From: Natronoarchaeum rubrum
Lineage (GTDB): Archaea > Halobacteriota > Halobacteria > Halobacteriales > Natronoarchaeaceae
Length of the DNA: 64,000 bases
NCBI RefSeq assembly: GCF_024494695.1
Contig: NZ_JANHDP010000008.1
Span: 186,001 to 250,000, forward strand
Direction: 5' to 3'
In this document: in pieces, positions 25,002-33,124 of the stretch
How positions within the stretch are numbered: position 1 is the first letter of the stretch
Layout of the letters: each line of letters opens with the position of its first letter
The notes under the pieces: model-generated
Database searches by the model: none
Seen by the model: only the letters and a program-made list of their open reading frames with translations
What the model was told of the DNA's origin: nothing
Program-made: the position numbers and the translations under genes

Positions 25002-25964
25002 ATGGTCGGCAAAGTGGATCCGGAGACGCTGGCGCGGGTGCTCGCCGGAACCGGCGCGTCGAGCGCGGCGGTCGGCGTCGGTCCCGGATTCGGCGAGGAT
25101 GCGGCGGCGATCGAGTTGGGCGACCGGACGCTCGTCGTGAGTTCTGACCCGATCTCGCTGGCGGCCGAGCGCATCGGTACGCTCGGCGTCCACGTCGCGT
25201 GCAACGACGTCGCGGCCAGCGGCGGCGACCCCGAGTGGCTGACGAGCGTCCTCCTGCTTCCCGGCGACGCCGACGACGCGACGATCGACGCCGTCGTCGC
25301 TGACCTCGACCGGGAGGCCGCCGCGCTCGACGCGACGATCGTCGGCGGCCACACCGAGTACGTCGATCAGCTGGAGCGCCCGTTGCTCTCGCTGACGGCG
25401 ATCGGCACGACCGAGCGGTTCGTCTCCACCGGCGGCGCCGAACCCGGCGATCGCGTCGTGCTGACGAAGGGCGCCGGCATCGAGGCGACCGCGATCCTCG
25501 CGACGGACTTCGCCGACGAACTCGATCTCCCGGCCGACGCCGTCGACGCCGCGGCGTCCTTTTTCGAGTCGATCAGCGTGGTTCCCGAGTCCCGCATCCT
25601 CCGCGAGCACGCCACGGCGATGCACGACCCCACGGAGGGCGGCGTGCTGGGCGGGCTGGTCGAGCTGGCCCGCGCCGCCGAGGTGGGTATCGAACTGGAG
25701 CGAACGGCAGTCCCCGTGCGCGAGGAAACCGAACTGGTCTGCGACGCGATGGGCGTCGACCCCCTGCGGACGTTCGGCTCGGGCGCGCTGCTGGCGACGC
25801 TGCCCGCCGACCGCGTCGACGACGCGCTGGCCGCGCTCGACGACGCCGGGATCGAGGGGGCGGCGATCGGCCGGGTCGTCGAGAGTGAGCGACCCGGAGT
25901 CGATCTCGACGGGGAACAGTTCGAGGAGCCGCCCCGGGACGAGCTGTACCCGCTCTGGGAGTAG
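25002..25964 (+). CDS. AIR synthase-related protein (HypE/ThiL-like)
   Basis: The 320-residue protein belongs to the PurM/HypE/ThiL/SelD ATP-binding fold. GFGEDAAAIELGDRTLVVSSDPI is the metal-ATP region near residue 30, and HVACNDVAASGGDPEWL follows. A later HDPTEGGVLGGLVELARAA motif marks the C-terminal domain. Haloarchaeal genomes carry an uncharacterised HypE-like member of this type even without hydrogenase genes. No hydrogenase, thiamine or purine genes are nearby, so the reaction cannot be named. ATG 25002 begins at the conserved MVGKVDPETL; an in-frame GTG at 24936 would add 22 non-conserved residues. Confidence 0.75.
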   Translation: MVGKVDPETLARVLAGTGASSAAVGVGPGFGEDAAAIELGDRTLVVSSDPISLAAERIGTLGVHVACNDVAASGGDPEWLTSVLLLPGDADDATIDAVVADLDREAAALDATIVGGHTEYVDQLERPLLSLTAIGTTERFVSTGGAEPGDRVVLTKGAGIEATAILATDFADELDLPADAVDAAASFFESISVVPESRILREHATAMHDPTEGGVLGGLVELARAAEVGIELERTAVPVREETELVCDAMGVDPLRTFGSGALLATLPADRVDDALAALDDAGIEGAAIGRVVESERPGVDLDGEQFEEPPRDELYPLWE

Positions 25965-26089
25965 TGCGGTGACGCCGGGGGCGGAATCAGCTCGCCGAAC
26001 GCGTCGGCAACCGAACTAGACGAGCACGCCGGCAAACCGAATCAGCTGGCGCGAACGAACTTCTCGCGGCGCGTCGACGACCGAATCGC

Positions 26090-26302
26090 ATGTCGGCAGT
26101 CAAAATCATCAAGGTACTCGGCACGTCAGAGGAATCGTTCCACGACGCGACCCAGGAAGCCGTCCGCGAGGCGTCCCGGACGATCGAGGACGTTCACGGC
26201 GTCGAGATAGAGGACCAGACCGCGTCGGTCGAGGACGGCGAGATCACCCAGTACAAGACGACCGTCGAGGTGGCGTTCCCGGTCAAGCACGGCGGAGAGT
26301 GA
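26090..26302 (+). CDS. Dodecin family protein without the flavin-stacking tryptophan
   Basis: The 70-residue protein reads VKIIKVLGTSEESFHDATQEAV, then VHGVEIEDQTASVEDG, then YKTTVEVAFPV. This is the beta-alpha-beta-beta pattern of dodecin, which assembles as a 12-mer shell. Halobacterium salinarum dodecin binds riboflavin between Trp side chains located where this protein has HGVEI. The tryptophan is missing, so it belongs to the DUF1458-like branch, whose ligand is not established. It is short and acidic, as expected. It is convergent with the Cbf5 gene and has no linked flavin gene. Confidence 0.85.
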   Translation: MSAVKIIKVLGTSEESFHDATQEAVREASRTIEDVHGVEIEDQTASVEDGEITQYKTTVEVAFPVKHGGE

Positions 26303-26335
26303 CGCCGCGTCCGGGCGGTACGCAGGCCAGCACGA

Positions 26336-27274
26336 TCAGACCAGCACGCGTTCTAGCGCGACGACGACACCGCTATCGGAATCCGGATCGCCGATCAGTC
26401 GGCCGAGACAGACCGCGGCGTCGTCTGGCGTGAAACAAGCGACCAGCGGAGCCTCGTCGCGCGCCTCCGCTGTGGCGTCGGCCGCCGCGTCCGGTGCGGC
26501 GTCCGAATCGATCGAGAGCACGCCCGGCGCGTACACTGGCGCGCCCTCGGCAACCTCGCGCGCCGCGCTCTCGGCGATCGTCACGTGCGGGAGGTGATCG
26601 AGCGCGCGCTCGGCCGGCTCGACGACCTCGCGCAGCGGCGCCTCGTCGCCCTCCTCGAGGAACGCCAGCGCGTCGACCAGATCGTGCATCGTGTGCATGT
26701 CTCTGTCGTCGAAGGGATCGGTCGCGGTCCGACGCAGGTCGCCCATGTGCGCGCCGGTGCCCAGCGCCAGCCCGAGATCGTGACAGAGCTTTCGGACGTA
26801 CGTGCCGCTCTCGCAGCGAATTTTCAGAAGCGCCTGCCGATCGCGGATCTCCAGCAGGTCGAGGTCGTAGATCTCGCGCGTGCGCAGGCGGCGGGTCACC
26901 GCGCTCTTGCGCGGCGGCTTCTGGTAGAGATCGCCCTCGAAGCTGTCGACCACGGCCTCGGCGTCCCGCGGCGCGTCGTCGTGGAGTTCCAGCACCGCGA
27001 CGTACTCCTTGCTCCCCTCCAGAAACACCTGCGCGAGGCGGGTCGCGTCGCCCAGCAGCACCGGGAGACAGCCCGTCACTTTGGGATCGAGCGTGCCGGC
27101 GTGGGCCGCGGCCCACTCGCCGGCGGAATCGTCGGGTTCGACGTGCTCGCCGGTCGCGTCGCGTACCCAGCCCGAGACCTGGTGGGCAGAGGGGCCGGGC
27201 GGCTTGTCGAGATTGACGACGCCGAACGCGAGCAGCTCGGCGGGCGAGCGTTCGTCGGGCGGGCCGCGGATCAT
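26336..27274 (-). CDS. tRNA/rRNA pseudouridine synthase Cbf5 (TruB family)
   Basis: The 312-residue protein is the catalytic subunit of the archaeal H/ACA RNP and may also modify tRNA U55. GVVNLDKPPGPSAHQV is the TruB opening, and HAGTLDPKVTGCLPV contains the catalytic Asp. YQKPPRKSAVTRRLR and CESGTYVRKLCHDLG follow in order. The C-terminal region carries a PUA-like domain (APVYAPGVLSIDS) interrupted by an acidic Ala/Asp-rich segment. It lies downstream of cmk with 18 bp between them, matching the conserved DUF106-cmk-truB order of Halobacteria, and is likely cotranscribed. Confidence 0.92.
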   Translation of the reverse strand: MIRGPPDERSPAELLAFGVVNLDKPPGPSAHQVSGWVRDATGEHVEPDDSAGEWAAAHAGTLDPKVTGCLPVLLGDATRLAQVFLEGSKEYVAVLELHDDAPRDAEAVVDSFEGDLYQKPPRKSAVTRRLRTREIYDLDLLEIRDRQALLKIRCESGTYVRKLCHDLGLALGTGAHMGDLRRTATDPFDDRDMHTMHDLVDALAFLEEGDEAPLREVVEPAERALDHLPHVTIAESAAREVAEGAPVYAPGVLSIDSDAAPDAAADATAEARDEAPLVACFTPDDAAVCLGRLIGDPDSDSGVVVALERVLV

Positions 27275-27292
27275 AGTGGGGACTCTCGCATC

Positions 27293-27871
27293 TCAGAAGT
27301 CGTAGTCGACGCCGGTGATCGGCGTCTTGCCCTCGTCCTCGTCGGGGTCGTAGCGCTCGACGGCGTCGACGACCAGCGACGGGACGGCCGACTCGCCCCA
27401 GCGGGCGGTGTTGACCGTCAGGTCGTAGATCGAGAGGTCCTCGATGTCGATGTCGTAGTACTCCAGGTAGCGCTGGCGCTCGCTCGCGGCGCGCTCTTTG
27501 GTCTCGTCGAGCGCCTGCGCGACGGGTTTGTCCTCGCGATCGGCGATCCGGCGCGCGCGAACCTCGATCGGCGCGTCGAGCCAGATGCGTACGTCGGCCT
27601 CGTCGGCGGCGAGCCAGCCGGCGAGTCGGGATTCGAGCACGACATCGTCGCGCTCGCCGGCGACCTCCTGGAGCCGTCGGTCGAGGTCGCGATCGATCTG
27701 GGGGTCCTGCTCCGCGAGCTCGTTGAACTCCGCGAGCGTGTGGCCTCGCTCGTCGGCGAGCTGGCGGAAGATGTCGCCCCCGCTGACGTGCTCTACGTCG
27801 AACGCCTCCGCGAGCGCGGCGGCGGTCGTGGACTTTCCGGCGCCGGGCGGGCCGGAAACGGTCAGTAACAT
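27293..27871 (-). CDS. cmk: (d)CMP kinase
   Basis: The 192-residue protein phosphorylates CMP and dCMP with ATP. It starts [15 protein letters not shown] with the P-loop at residues 7-15. [16 protein letters not shown] and the lid-type segment [20 protein letters not shown] are typical of the archaeal Cmk branch, which is shorter than bacterial Cmk. The ATG at 27871 is preferred over upstream GTG/ATG codons because a TATA box (TCTTTTAGCG) is centred near -25. The gene precedes cbf5 and follows the DUF106 gene. Confidence 0.92.
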   Translation of the reverse strand: MLLTVSGPPGAGKSTTAAALAEAFDVEHVSGGDIFRQLADERGHTLAEFNELAEQDPQIDRDLDRRLQEVAGERDDVVLESRLAGWLAADEADVRIWLDAPIEVRARRIADREDKPVAQALDETKERAASERQRYLEYYDIDIEDLSIYDLTVNTARWGESAVPSLVVDAVERYDPDEDEGKTPITGVDYDF

Positions 27872-27890
27872 ACACACACTGAGCGACTGG

Positions 27891-27900
27891 CGCTAAAAGA
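27891..27900 (-). promoter_or_regulatory. TATA box of cmk
   Basis: On the minus strand TCTTTTAGCG lies 20-29 nt before the ATG at 27871. It gives cmk-truB its own leaderless promoter in the 145-bp gap after the DUF106 gene. Confidence 0.55.
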
Positions 27901-28016
27901 GGTTTTGAACTCGGGCGGGAAGATGCGAACCGCAGGATTGCGATCCGGTTCGGCGGAAAGCGTCGCCGGACCGCGAGTTCGATCGCGGCACCGCACGACC
28001 GAGAGCGACCGGCGGG

Positions 28017-28922
28017 TCAGGTCGAGGGCGTCGTCTGGATGTTCAGCGGCTTCGCGAACAGCTGGCGGAACCCCATCGTCGAGAGGAAGTACCAGACGAT
28101 CCACGCCGGCATCGGGCCGAGGATTCCCTCGGACCACTGGATCTCGCCGACGAACGGCAGGATCGCCGTCTGCTCGGCCGTCGGGATCTGGCCCGTGTTG
28201 GTCATCCAGTAGAGCCACAGGAAGATGGGGATCGTCAGCACCATGATCCACACCATCGGGCGGAACTGCTCTTTGAACATGCCGAGCTGGTCGCCCATGG
28301 CCTCCATCTGCTCTTCCTGAATCCGGTCGAGGGCCTCCTCGTCGCCGCGTTCCTTCGCGGCCTTGCGCTTCTCCTGGATGGCCTGCATCTGCTCTTGGTA
28401 CTCGGCCATCTTCTCGTTGTCCATCAGGTTCGCCTGCAGCAGCATCGAGTACACCGAGGTCAGCATCGCGACGACCATCACGACGGCGTAGAACGGGAGC
28501 ACGGCGTCGATCGGTCCGAGCAGGAGATCGAGCGAATTGCCGATCGTGTCCCGGACTGGGTTGAAGTAGTAACCGATCATCATGCCCAGCGTCGCGAGCC
28601 CGGCCAGCTTGTCCCACTGGGACCAGGAACTGTCCTCGCTGTCGACGTCTGGGGTGTCTGGCATCTCGACCGAGCCATCGTCGCCGACGACCTGTTCGAC
28701 GCCCTCCGGGTCCGAGAGGCGGAAGGCGTCGCCCTCGGCGCTCTGGAGGACGCCGCGCTCGATCAGTCGTCCCCACTGGCCGCTGGTGACGTCGCCCTCG
28801 ACGTCTTGCCACTCGATCTCGCCGCCGTTCTGGTCGGCGACGCGTTTGACCGACGCCAGCGCGTCGGCGAAGCTCTCATCTTCTTCGATGAGAGACTGCA
28901 CTTTCTCCGCGGTGCGCACCAT
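28017..28922 (-). CDS. DUF106/EMC3-TMCO1-like membrane protein (YidC/Oxa1 superfamily)
   Basis: The 301-residue protein has a soluble acidic N-terminal domain of about 95 residues. Four hydrophobic segments follow, near WDKLAGLATLGMMIGYYF, AVLPFYAVVMVVAMLTSVYS, MVWIMVLTIPIFLWLYW and PAWIVWYFLSTMGF. Between the second and third is a charged coiled-coil hairpin (QEKRKAAKERGDEEALDRIQ). This is the architecture of archaeal DUF106 proteins, which are related to EMC3 and Oxa1 and probably help insert membrane proteins. The position next to cmk and truB is conserved in haloarchaea, where the gene normally follows secY and adk; here adk is 14 kb away. Confidence 0.9.
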   Translation of the reverse strand: MVRTAEKVQSLIEEDESFADALASVKRVADQNGGEIEWQDVEGDVTSGQWGRLIERGVLQSAEGDAFRLSDPEGVEQVVGDDGSVEMPDTPDVDSEDSSWSQWDKLAGLATLGMMIGYYFNPVRDTIGNSLDLLLGPIDAVLPFYAVVMVVAMLTSVYSMLLQANLMDNEKMAEYQEQMQAIQEKRKAAKERGDEEALDRIQEEQMEAMGDQLGMFKEQFRPMVWIMVLTIPIFLWLYWMTNTGQIPTAEQTAILPFVGEIQWSEGILGPMPAWIVWYFLSTMGFRQLFAKPLNIQTTPST

Positions 28923-29039
28923 TTGACGGTGGCTAGGTGACCCCCCGTAATCAACCTTTTACTCTCGACGCGTCGTTACCGGGGCGGTCGCGAACCGGTT
29001 CGTCGTCGAGAATAACGGGACCCCCGAGTGCGTGACCGC

Positions 29040-30059
29040 TCAGCCGCGCCAGCGCAGGACGCTCGCGGCCCACGTGTAGCCGGTGCCGGCCGCGAGAAAA
29101 CAGACGGTGTCGCCCGGTTCGACCCTGCCGCGGTCCAGCCCCTCGTCGAGCGCGAGCACCTGATCGACGCTCTGGACGTGGCCGTACTCGTCGAGGTAAT
29201 ACCCGTCGGTCTCCGGGTCGACGCCGAGTTCCGCCAGCAACCGGTCGTGGAAGGAGCGCTTCATGTGGGTCAGCGCGACGAAGTCCAGATCCGAGCGATC
29301 GAACCCCGACCGCTCCAGCGCGTCGTCGGCCACTTCGAGGTAGTTCGGCAGCGAGACGGGCGCGAGACGCTCTTTCATCCCCTCGGGATCGGGCACGTCG
29401 AGCGCGTGGGCGCCGGTCGTCACCGTCTCCTCGCTCGCCGGGTTGCGCGTCCCGCCGCCGGGCATCACCACGTCCCGCGAAAACGAGCCGTCGGTGACGG
29501 CCGCGCTCCCGTGGATCTGCGCGCGGGCGCGGTCCCCGGCGTCGCGTTCGAGCACCATCGCCGAGGCGCCGCTGCCGAAGTTGAACATGAACGAGGAGTC
29601 CTCGTTACCGTAGTTCACGAGATCCTCCTCGCGGCTGGCGGCGACCAGCAGCGCCGAGTCGACGTCGCCCGCGAGCAGCTGCGCGCGAGCCTGTCGGATC
29701 GCGATCGGCGCGCCCGCACACAGCGAGTAGCTCTCGGTCGCGTACGCCGACTCGGCGCCGATCCGCTCTGCGACGTCGGCCGCGGCGCTCCAGACGACGT
29801 AGTCCTTGAACTCGCTGCCGTGGTACAGCACCAGATCGAGGTCCAGCGCGGCGAGGTCGGCGTCGGCGAGTGCGTCCTCGGCCGCGGCGACGCACATGTC
29901 GGAGGGATGGTCGGCGTCGGGCGGGCAGACGCGCTTCTCGCGGACGCCCATCTTCTCGACGACGACCGACTCGGGGATGTCGCTGCGATCGGCGATCTCC
30001 GCGCCGGTCAGCCGCTCGTCGGGCAGGTACCGGCCGTAGCCGGTGAGCGAGACCGTCAC
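29040..30059 (-). CDS. KAS III-like beta-ketoacyl synthase / HMG-CoA synthase-like enzyme
   Basis: The 339-residue thiolase-fold protein starts MTVSLTGYGRYLPDERLTGAE, as in FabH and HMG-CoA synthase. The catalytic Cys is in ESYSLCAGAPIAI. His is in LTHMKRSF. The third catalytic position, Asn in FabH, appears as His in YGHVQSVDQ, a deviation that favours an altered acyl-transfer reaction. GAGTGYTWA-type glycine loops close the C-terminus. The GTG start overlaps the stop of the livM-like gene by 4 nt (GTGA), so it is translationally coupled to the importer. A role in condensation or thiolytic chemistry on the imported acid is inferred. Confidence 0.8.
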   Translation of the reverse strand: MTVSLTGYGRYLPDERLTGAEIADRSDIPESVVVEKMGVREKRVCPPDADHPSDMCVAAAEDALADADLAALDLDLVLYHGSEFKDYVVWSAAADVAERIGAESAYATESYSLCAGAPIAIRQARAQLLAGDVDSALLVAASREEDLVNYGNEDSSFMFNFGSGASAMVLERDAGDRARAQIHGSAAVTDGSFSRDVVMPGGGTRNPASEETVTTGAHALDVPDPEGMKERLAPVSLPNYLEVADDALERSGFDRSDLDFVALTHMKRSFHDRLLAELGVDPETDGYYLDEYGHVQSVDQVLALDEGLDRGRVEPGDTVCFLAAGTGYTWAASVLRWRG

Positions 30060-31369
30060 CGCTGCCACCCCCGGACGCGGGAGCGCAGTCGGTCGGGGAG
30101 ACGTTCGGCGACGGTGCCGCCCAGTCGGTCCCGGAGCGTGCCGAGGATTCCCCGCGGGACGTAGAGGACGAAGAGGATGAACACGATCCCCAGATACAGG
30201 TCGGCCCGCCCGTCGACGAGCACGTTGATCACGTCGGCGACGCTGACGCCGCCGACGCCCGAGGACAGCGTCGACTCGGGCAGCACGCGCCGCAGGTAGC
30301 GCGCGATACCGTGGTACTCCGTCGAGAGCACGCCCTCGATCCCGCCCTTGAACAGGTAGCCGTACAGCGGCCCGGCCAGCGTGCCGAAGCCGCCGATGAT
30401 CGCGGCCAGCAGGGCGTCGGCGGTGACGAACAGGTCGAAGGTGTTCTCCGGCGCGACCGACCGTCGGTAGCCGGCGAACAGCGCGCCGGCGATCGCCGCG
30501 AAGAAGCCGCTGATGGCGAACGCGACCAGCTTGAACCGGTAGACGTCGTAGCCGACCGCGCGGGCGCGCTCCTCGTTCTCGCGGATGGCGATCATCACCC
30601 GACCGAACGGCGAGTGGACGATCCGCTGGAGCGCGAAGTAGCTGACGAGCACGATCGCGCCGATGGCGTAGTACGACGCCCACGTCGCGTCGACGGCGAT
30701 CCCCGGCCCGAACTCGCCGAAGTTCGTGCCGACGATCCGCCCGATCTCGACCTGGAGCGCGTCGACGCCGGGGACGCCGATCGAGAACCCCTCGCCGGCG
30801 CCGATCGAGGCGCCGTCGCGCGGGTTGGAGCTGACGTAGTCCCAGTTCCGGATGAACACGTGGGCGACCTCGGCGAACCCGAGCGTGATCATCGCGAAGT
30901 AGACGCCTGAAAGGCGGAACGAGACGGCGCCGACCAGCAGCGCGATGCCGACGACGACCAGCCCGGCGATCAGGAGCAACGCCATGAACGGCGTTCCCGG
31001 GCCGAGCAGGGGCACCTTCCCGGTCGCGGCCAGGATGACGAAGTACGCGCCGACGCCGTAGAACAGCGCGTGGCCGAAGGAGAGATAGCCCGTGTAGCCG
31101 CTGATGAAGTCGAAGCTCACCGCGAACAGGCCGATGTACAGCACCGCGACCATCGTGTCGATCCGCGGCAGGAACACGTCGAGTTCGGCGCCCAGCGGCG
31201 TCCGCACCAGAATCGCGTAGACGAAGGGATACAGCGCGAAAGCGGCGACGACCGCGATGTGGACGGCGTGGTCGCCGAGCAGCCCTCGGGCGTAGCCGAA
31301 CCGCGACCCCGTCGACGCGTCGCCAGCGTCCGCGGACGCGTCGCTGGAGTTGGCCGACGCGTCACTCAC
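30056..31369 (-). CDS. livM: Branched-chain amino acid-type ABC transporter permease LivM
   Basis: The 437-residue protein has about ten transmembrane segments. The LivM-type core VLYIGLFAVSFDFISGYTGYLSFGHALFYGVGAYF near residues 75-110 is visible, as is a cytoplasmic loop RENEERARAVGYDVYRFK that contacts the ATPases. Two Asp/Ala/Ser-rich extensions flank the core. It pairs with LivH to form the membrane channel. The GTG start at 31369 gives the first codons of an Ala/Ser/Asp-rich N-terminus. The family also transports other carboxylates, urea and aromatic acids, so substrate cannot be set by sequence. Confidence 0.9.
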   Translation of the reverse strand: MSDASANSSDASADAGDASTGSRFGYARGLLGDHAVHIAVVAAFALYPFVYAILVRTPLGAELDVFLPRIDTMVAVLYIGLFAVSFDFISGYTGYLSFGHALFYGVGAYFVILAATGKVPLLGPGTPFMALLLIAGLVVVGIALLVGAVSFRLSGVYFAMITLGFAEVAHVFIRNWDYVSSNPRDGASIGAGEGFSIGVPGVDALQVEIGRIVGTNFGEFGPGIAVDATWASYYAIGAIVLVSYFALQRIVHSPFGRVMIAIRENEERARAVGYDVYRFKLVAFAISGFFAAIAGALFAGYRRSVAPENTFDLFVTADALLAAIIGGFGTLAGPLYGYLFKGGIEGVLSTEYHGIARYLRRVLPESTLSSGVGGVSVADVINVLVDGRADLYLGIVFILFVLYVPRGILGTLRDRLGGTVAERLPDRLRSRVRGWQR

Positions 31370-31406
31370 CGCCGACGCCGAGGCGTCGGCCGGCTCGGTG
31401 GGGTCG

Positions 31407-32417
31407 CTAATGGCCGCCCACCTCCGCGACGCCGAACAGGCCCTGGGGCCTGACGATCAGGACGCCCACGAGCACGAGGAACGTCACCATCTCGGGCAGG
31501 CCGGGGAAGGCGACGTGGTTCTGGAACAGCCAGGTCATCAGCGCGTCGGTGAGTCCGACGATGCCGGCCGCGACGACCGTCCCCCGGAACGAGCCCAGGC
31601 CGCCGATGATCACGACGACGAACGCGACCAGCAGCGTCTCGACGCTCAGCGGGACGGTCGCGCCGAAGCGCGGGTCCCACATCAGCACGGCGCCGGCGAC
31701 GCCGGCCAGCCCCGCGCCGACGCCGAAGACGACCGTGAACGCCTTCCGGACGTCGACGCCGAGCGCGCGGGTCATCTCGGGGTCCTCGCTCCCGGCGCGG
31801 ATGTACAGCCCGTAGCGCGTCCGGGTGAGAAACGCCCAGATGCCGGCGACGACGAGGGCGCCGAGCAGCACCTCGAACAGGTACAGCCCGCGCGTGGAGA
31901 CGCCGGCGACGGTGTACCAGTTCGAGAGGAAGTCGGGCGCGGTGCCGATCGCCGCCTGCCACTTGCTCCGGGGCTGGAGCCCGTTCAGTTCGACGACGAT
32001 GCGCGCGAGTTCGTCGAGCACCAGCACGAGCCCGAAGGTGAGCAGGATCTGGAACAGCGGCTCGCGGTCGTAGATCGGTCGGATCAGCGTCACCTCGACG
32101 GCGCTGCCGAGCAGCGTGAGCGCGCCGAACGTCGCGGCGATCGCGAGGAAAAACAGCACGAACCGCGCGGGGCCGTTCATGCCGGCGGAGACCGTCACGA
32201 CCATCACCGCGCCGCCCAGGTACGCGCCGATCATCGTCAGCGAGCCGTGCGCGAAGTTCAGCACGCCCATCAGCCCGAAGATCAGGGAGAGCCCGCTGGC
32301 GATCATCACGTACAGCGCCGACTTCGACAGGGCGTCAAGCACGATGCGCGCGATCGTTCCCGGCTGGAGCAGATCGATCAACACGTCGACGAACGCGAGC
32401 GTGAGCAGGTCGATCAT
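31407..32417 (-). CDS. livH: Branched-chain amino acid-type ABC transporter permease LivH
   Basis: The 336-residue protein shows LivH features: ALYVMIASGLSLIFGLMGVLNFAHGSLTMIGAYLG (residues about 35-69), then the coupling loop GSEDPEMTRALGVDVRKAF. The conserved tail ADVIVRPQGLFG-like (LVGVLIVRPQGLFGVAEV) ends it. It is the partner of the LivM-like permease. The ATG at 32417 overlaps the stop of livF (ATGA). A longer frame extending to 33170 runs into the livF gene in another frame and is rejected. A 37-bp gap separates it from livM. Confidence 0.92.
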   Translation of the reverse strand: MIDLLTLAFVDVLIDLLQPGTIARIVLDALSKSALYVMIASGLSLIFGLMGVLNFAHGSLTMIGAYLGGAVMVVTVSAGMNGPARFVLFFLAIAATFGALTLLGSAVEVTLIRPIYDREPLFQILLTFGLVLVLDELARIVVELNGLQPRSKWQAAIGTAPDFLSNWYTVAGVSTRGLYLFEVLLGALVVAGIWAFLTRTRYGLYIRAGSEDPEMTRALGVDVRKAFTVVFGVGAGLAGVAGAVLMWDPRFGATVPLSVETLLVAFVVVIIGGLGSFRGTVVAAGIVGLTDALMTWLFQNHVAFPGLPEMVTFLVLVGVLIVRPQGLFGVAEVGGH

Positions 32418-33124
32418 GCGCTGAGATACCTCCGTATCATCTCGTCGTCCTGCGATACGGCGTCGGAGTCGCCGCTCTCGACGACCTCGCCGTGGTCGAG
32501 CAGGTAGAACCGGTCGGTCAGGTCCATCGCCATCGGGAAGTTCTGCTCGACGAGCAGCAGCGTCACGTCGTCGGCGAGCGTCCCGAGCGCGTCGACGACC
32601 TCCGCGACGATCTGGGGCGCGAGCCCCTCGCTGGGTTCGTCGACCAGCAACAGGTCGTTGTCGCCGACGAGCGCGCGGGCGATGGCGACCATCTGCTGTT
32701 GCCCGCCGCTCAGATCGCCGGCGTCGCGGTCGCGGTGGTCCCGCAGCGCCGGGAAGGCGTCGAGCGCCTCCTCGACTTTCGCCGCTGTGTCGGCGTCGGG
32801 CCGCGTCGCGACGCGCAGGTTCTCCTCGACGCTGAGGTGGCCGAACATCCGGCGCTCCTCGGGCACCCAGCCGACGCCCCGGCGGGCGATGTCGTGGGTC
32901 TCCTCGCCGGTGACGTCGACGCCGTCCAGACGCACCGAGCCCTCGCGGGGCGGCGTCAGGCCGAGGATCGATCGCAGCGTCGTCGTCTTCCCGACGCCGT
33001 TGCGCCCCACGAGCGCGACGTTCTCGCCGCGTTCGACCGCGAGGTCGACGCCGCGCAGCACGTGGCTCTCGCCGTAGTAGCTGTGGACGCCGTCGAGTTC
33101 GAGCGCGGGCGCGTCGGCGCTCAC
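32414..33124 (-). CDS. livF: ABC transporter ATP-binding protein LivF
   Basis: The 236-residue ATPase contains the Walker A motif GRNGVGKTT, the signature LSGGQQQMVAIARAL, Walker B LLLVDEPSEGLAP and the switch His region LLLVEQNFPMAM. The LivF subgroup is marked by VRLDGVDVTGEETHDIARRGVGWVPEERRMFGHL-type sequence (first part VRLDGVDVTGEETHDIARRG). It powers the liv-type importer with LivG. Both ends overlap neighbours by 4 nt, with a GTG start. The operon order is livK-livG-livF-livH-livM-KAS. Confidence 0.92.
   Translation of the reverse strand: MSADAPALELDGVHSYYGESHVLRGVDLAVERGENVALVGRNGVGKTTTLRSILGLTPPREGSVRLDGVDVTGEETHDIARRGVGWVPEERRMFGHLSVEENLRVATRPDADTAAKVEEALDAFPALRDHRDRDAGDLSGGQQQMVAIARALVGDNDLLLVDEPSEGLAPQIVAEVVDALGTLADDVTLLLVEQNFPMAMDLTDRFYLLDHGEVVESGDSDAVSQDDEMIRRYLSA

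Noticed and set aside
25965..26089. Search for a tRNA or other structured RNA gene in the gap before dodecin and in other gaps
   Set aside because: No T-loop GTTCGA/AATC pattern with matching acceptor arms could be found in this or the other intergenic stretches.
31350..32507. A 385-residue plus-strand frame across livH
   Set aside because: It is antisense to a certain permease gene; its repeated Asp/Glu/Arg/His pattern reflects the complement of a membrane-protein gene.
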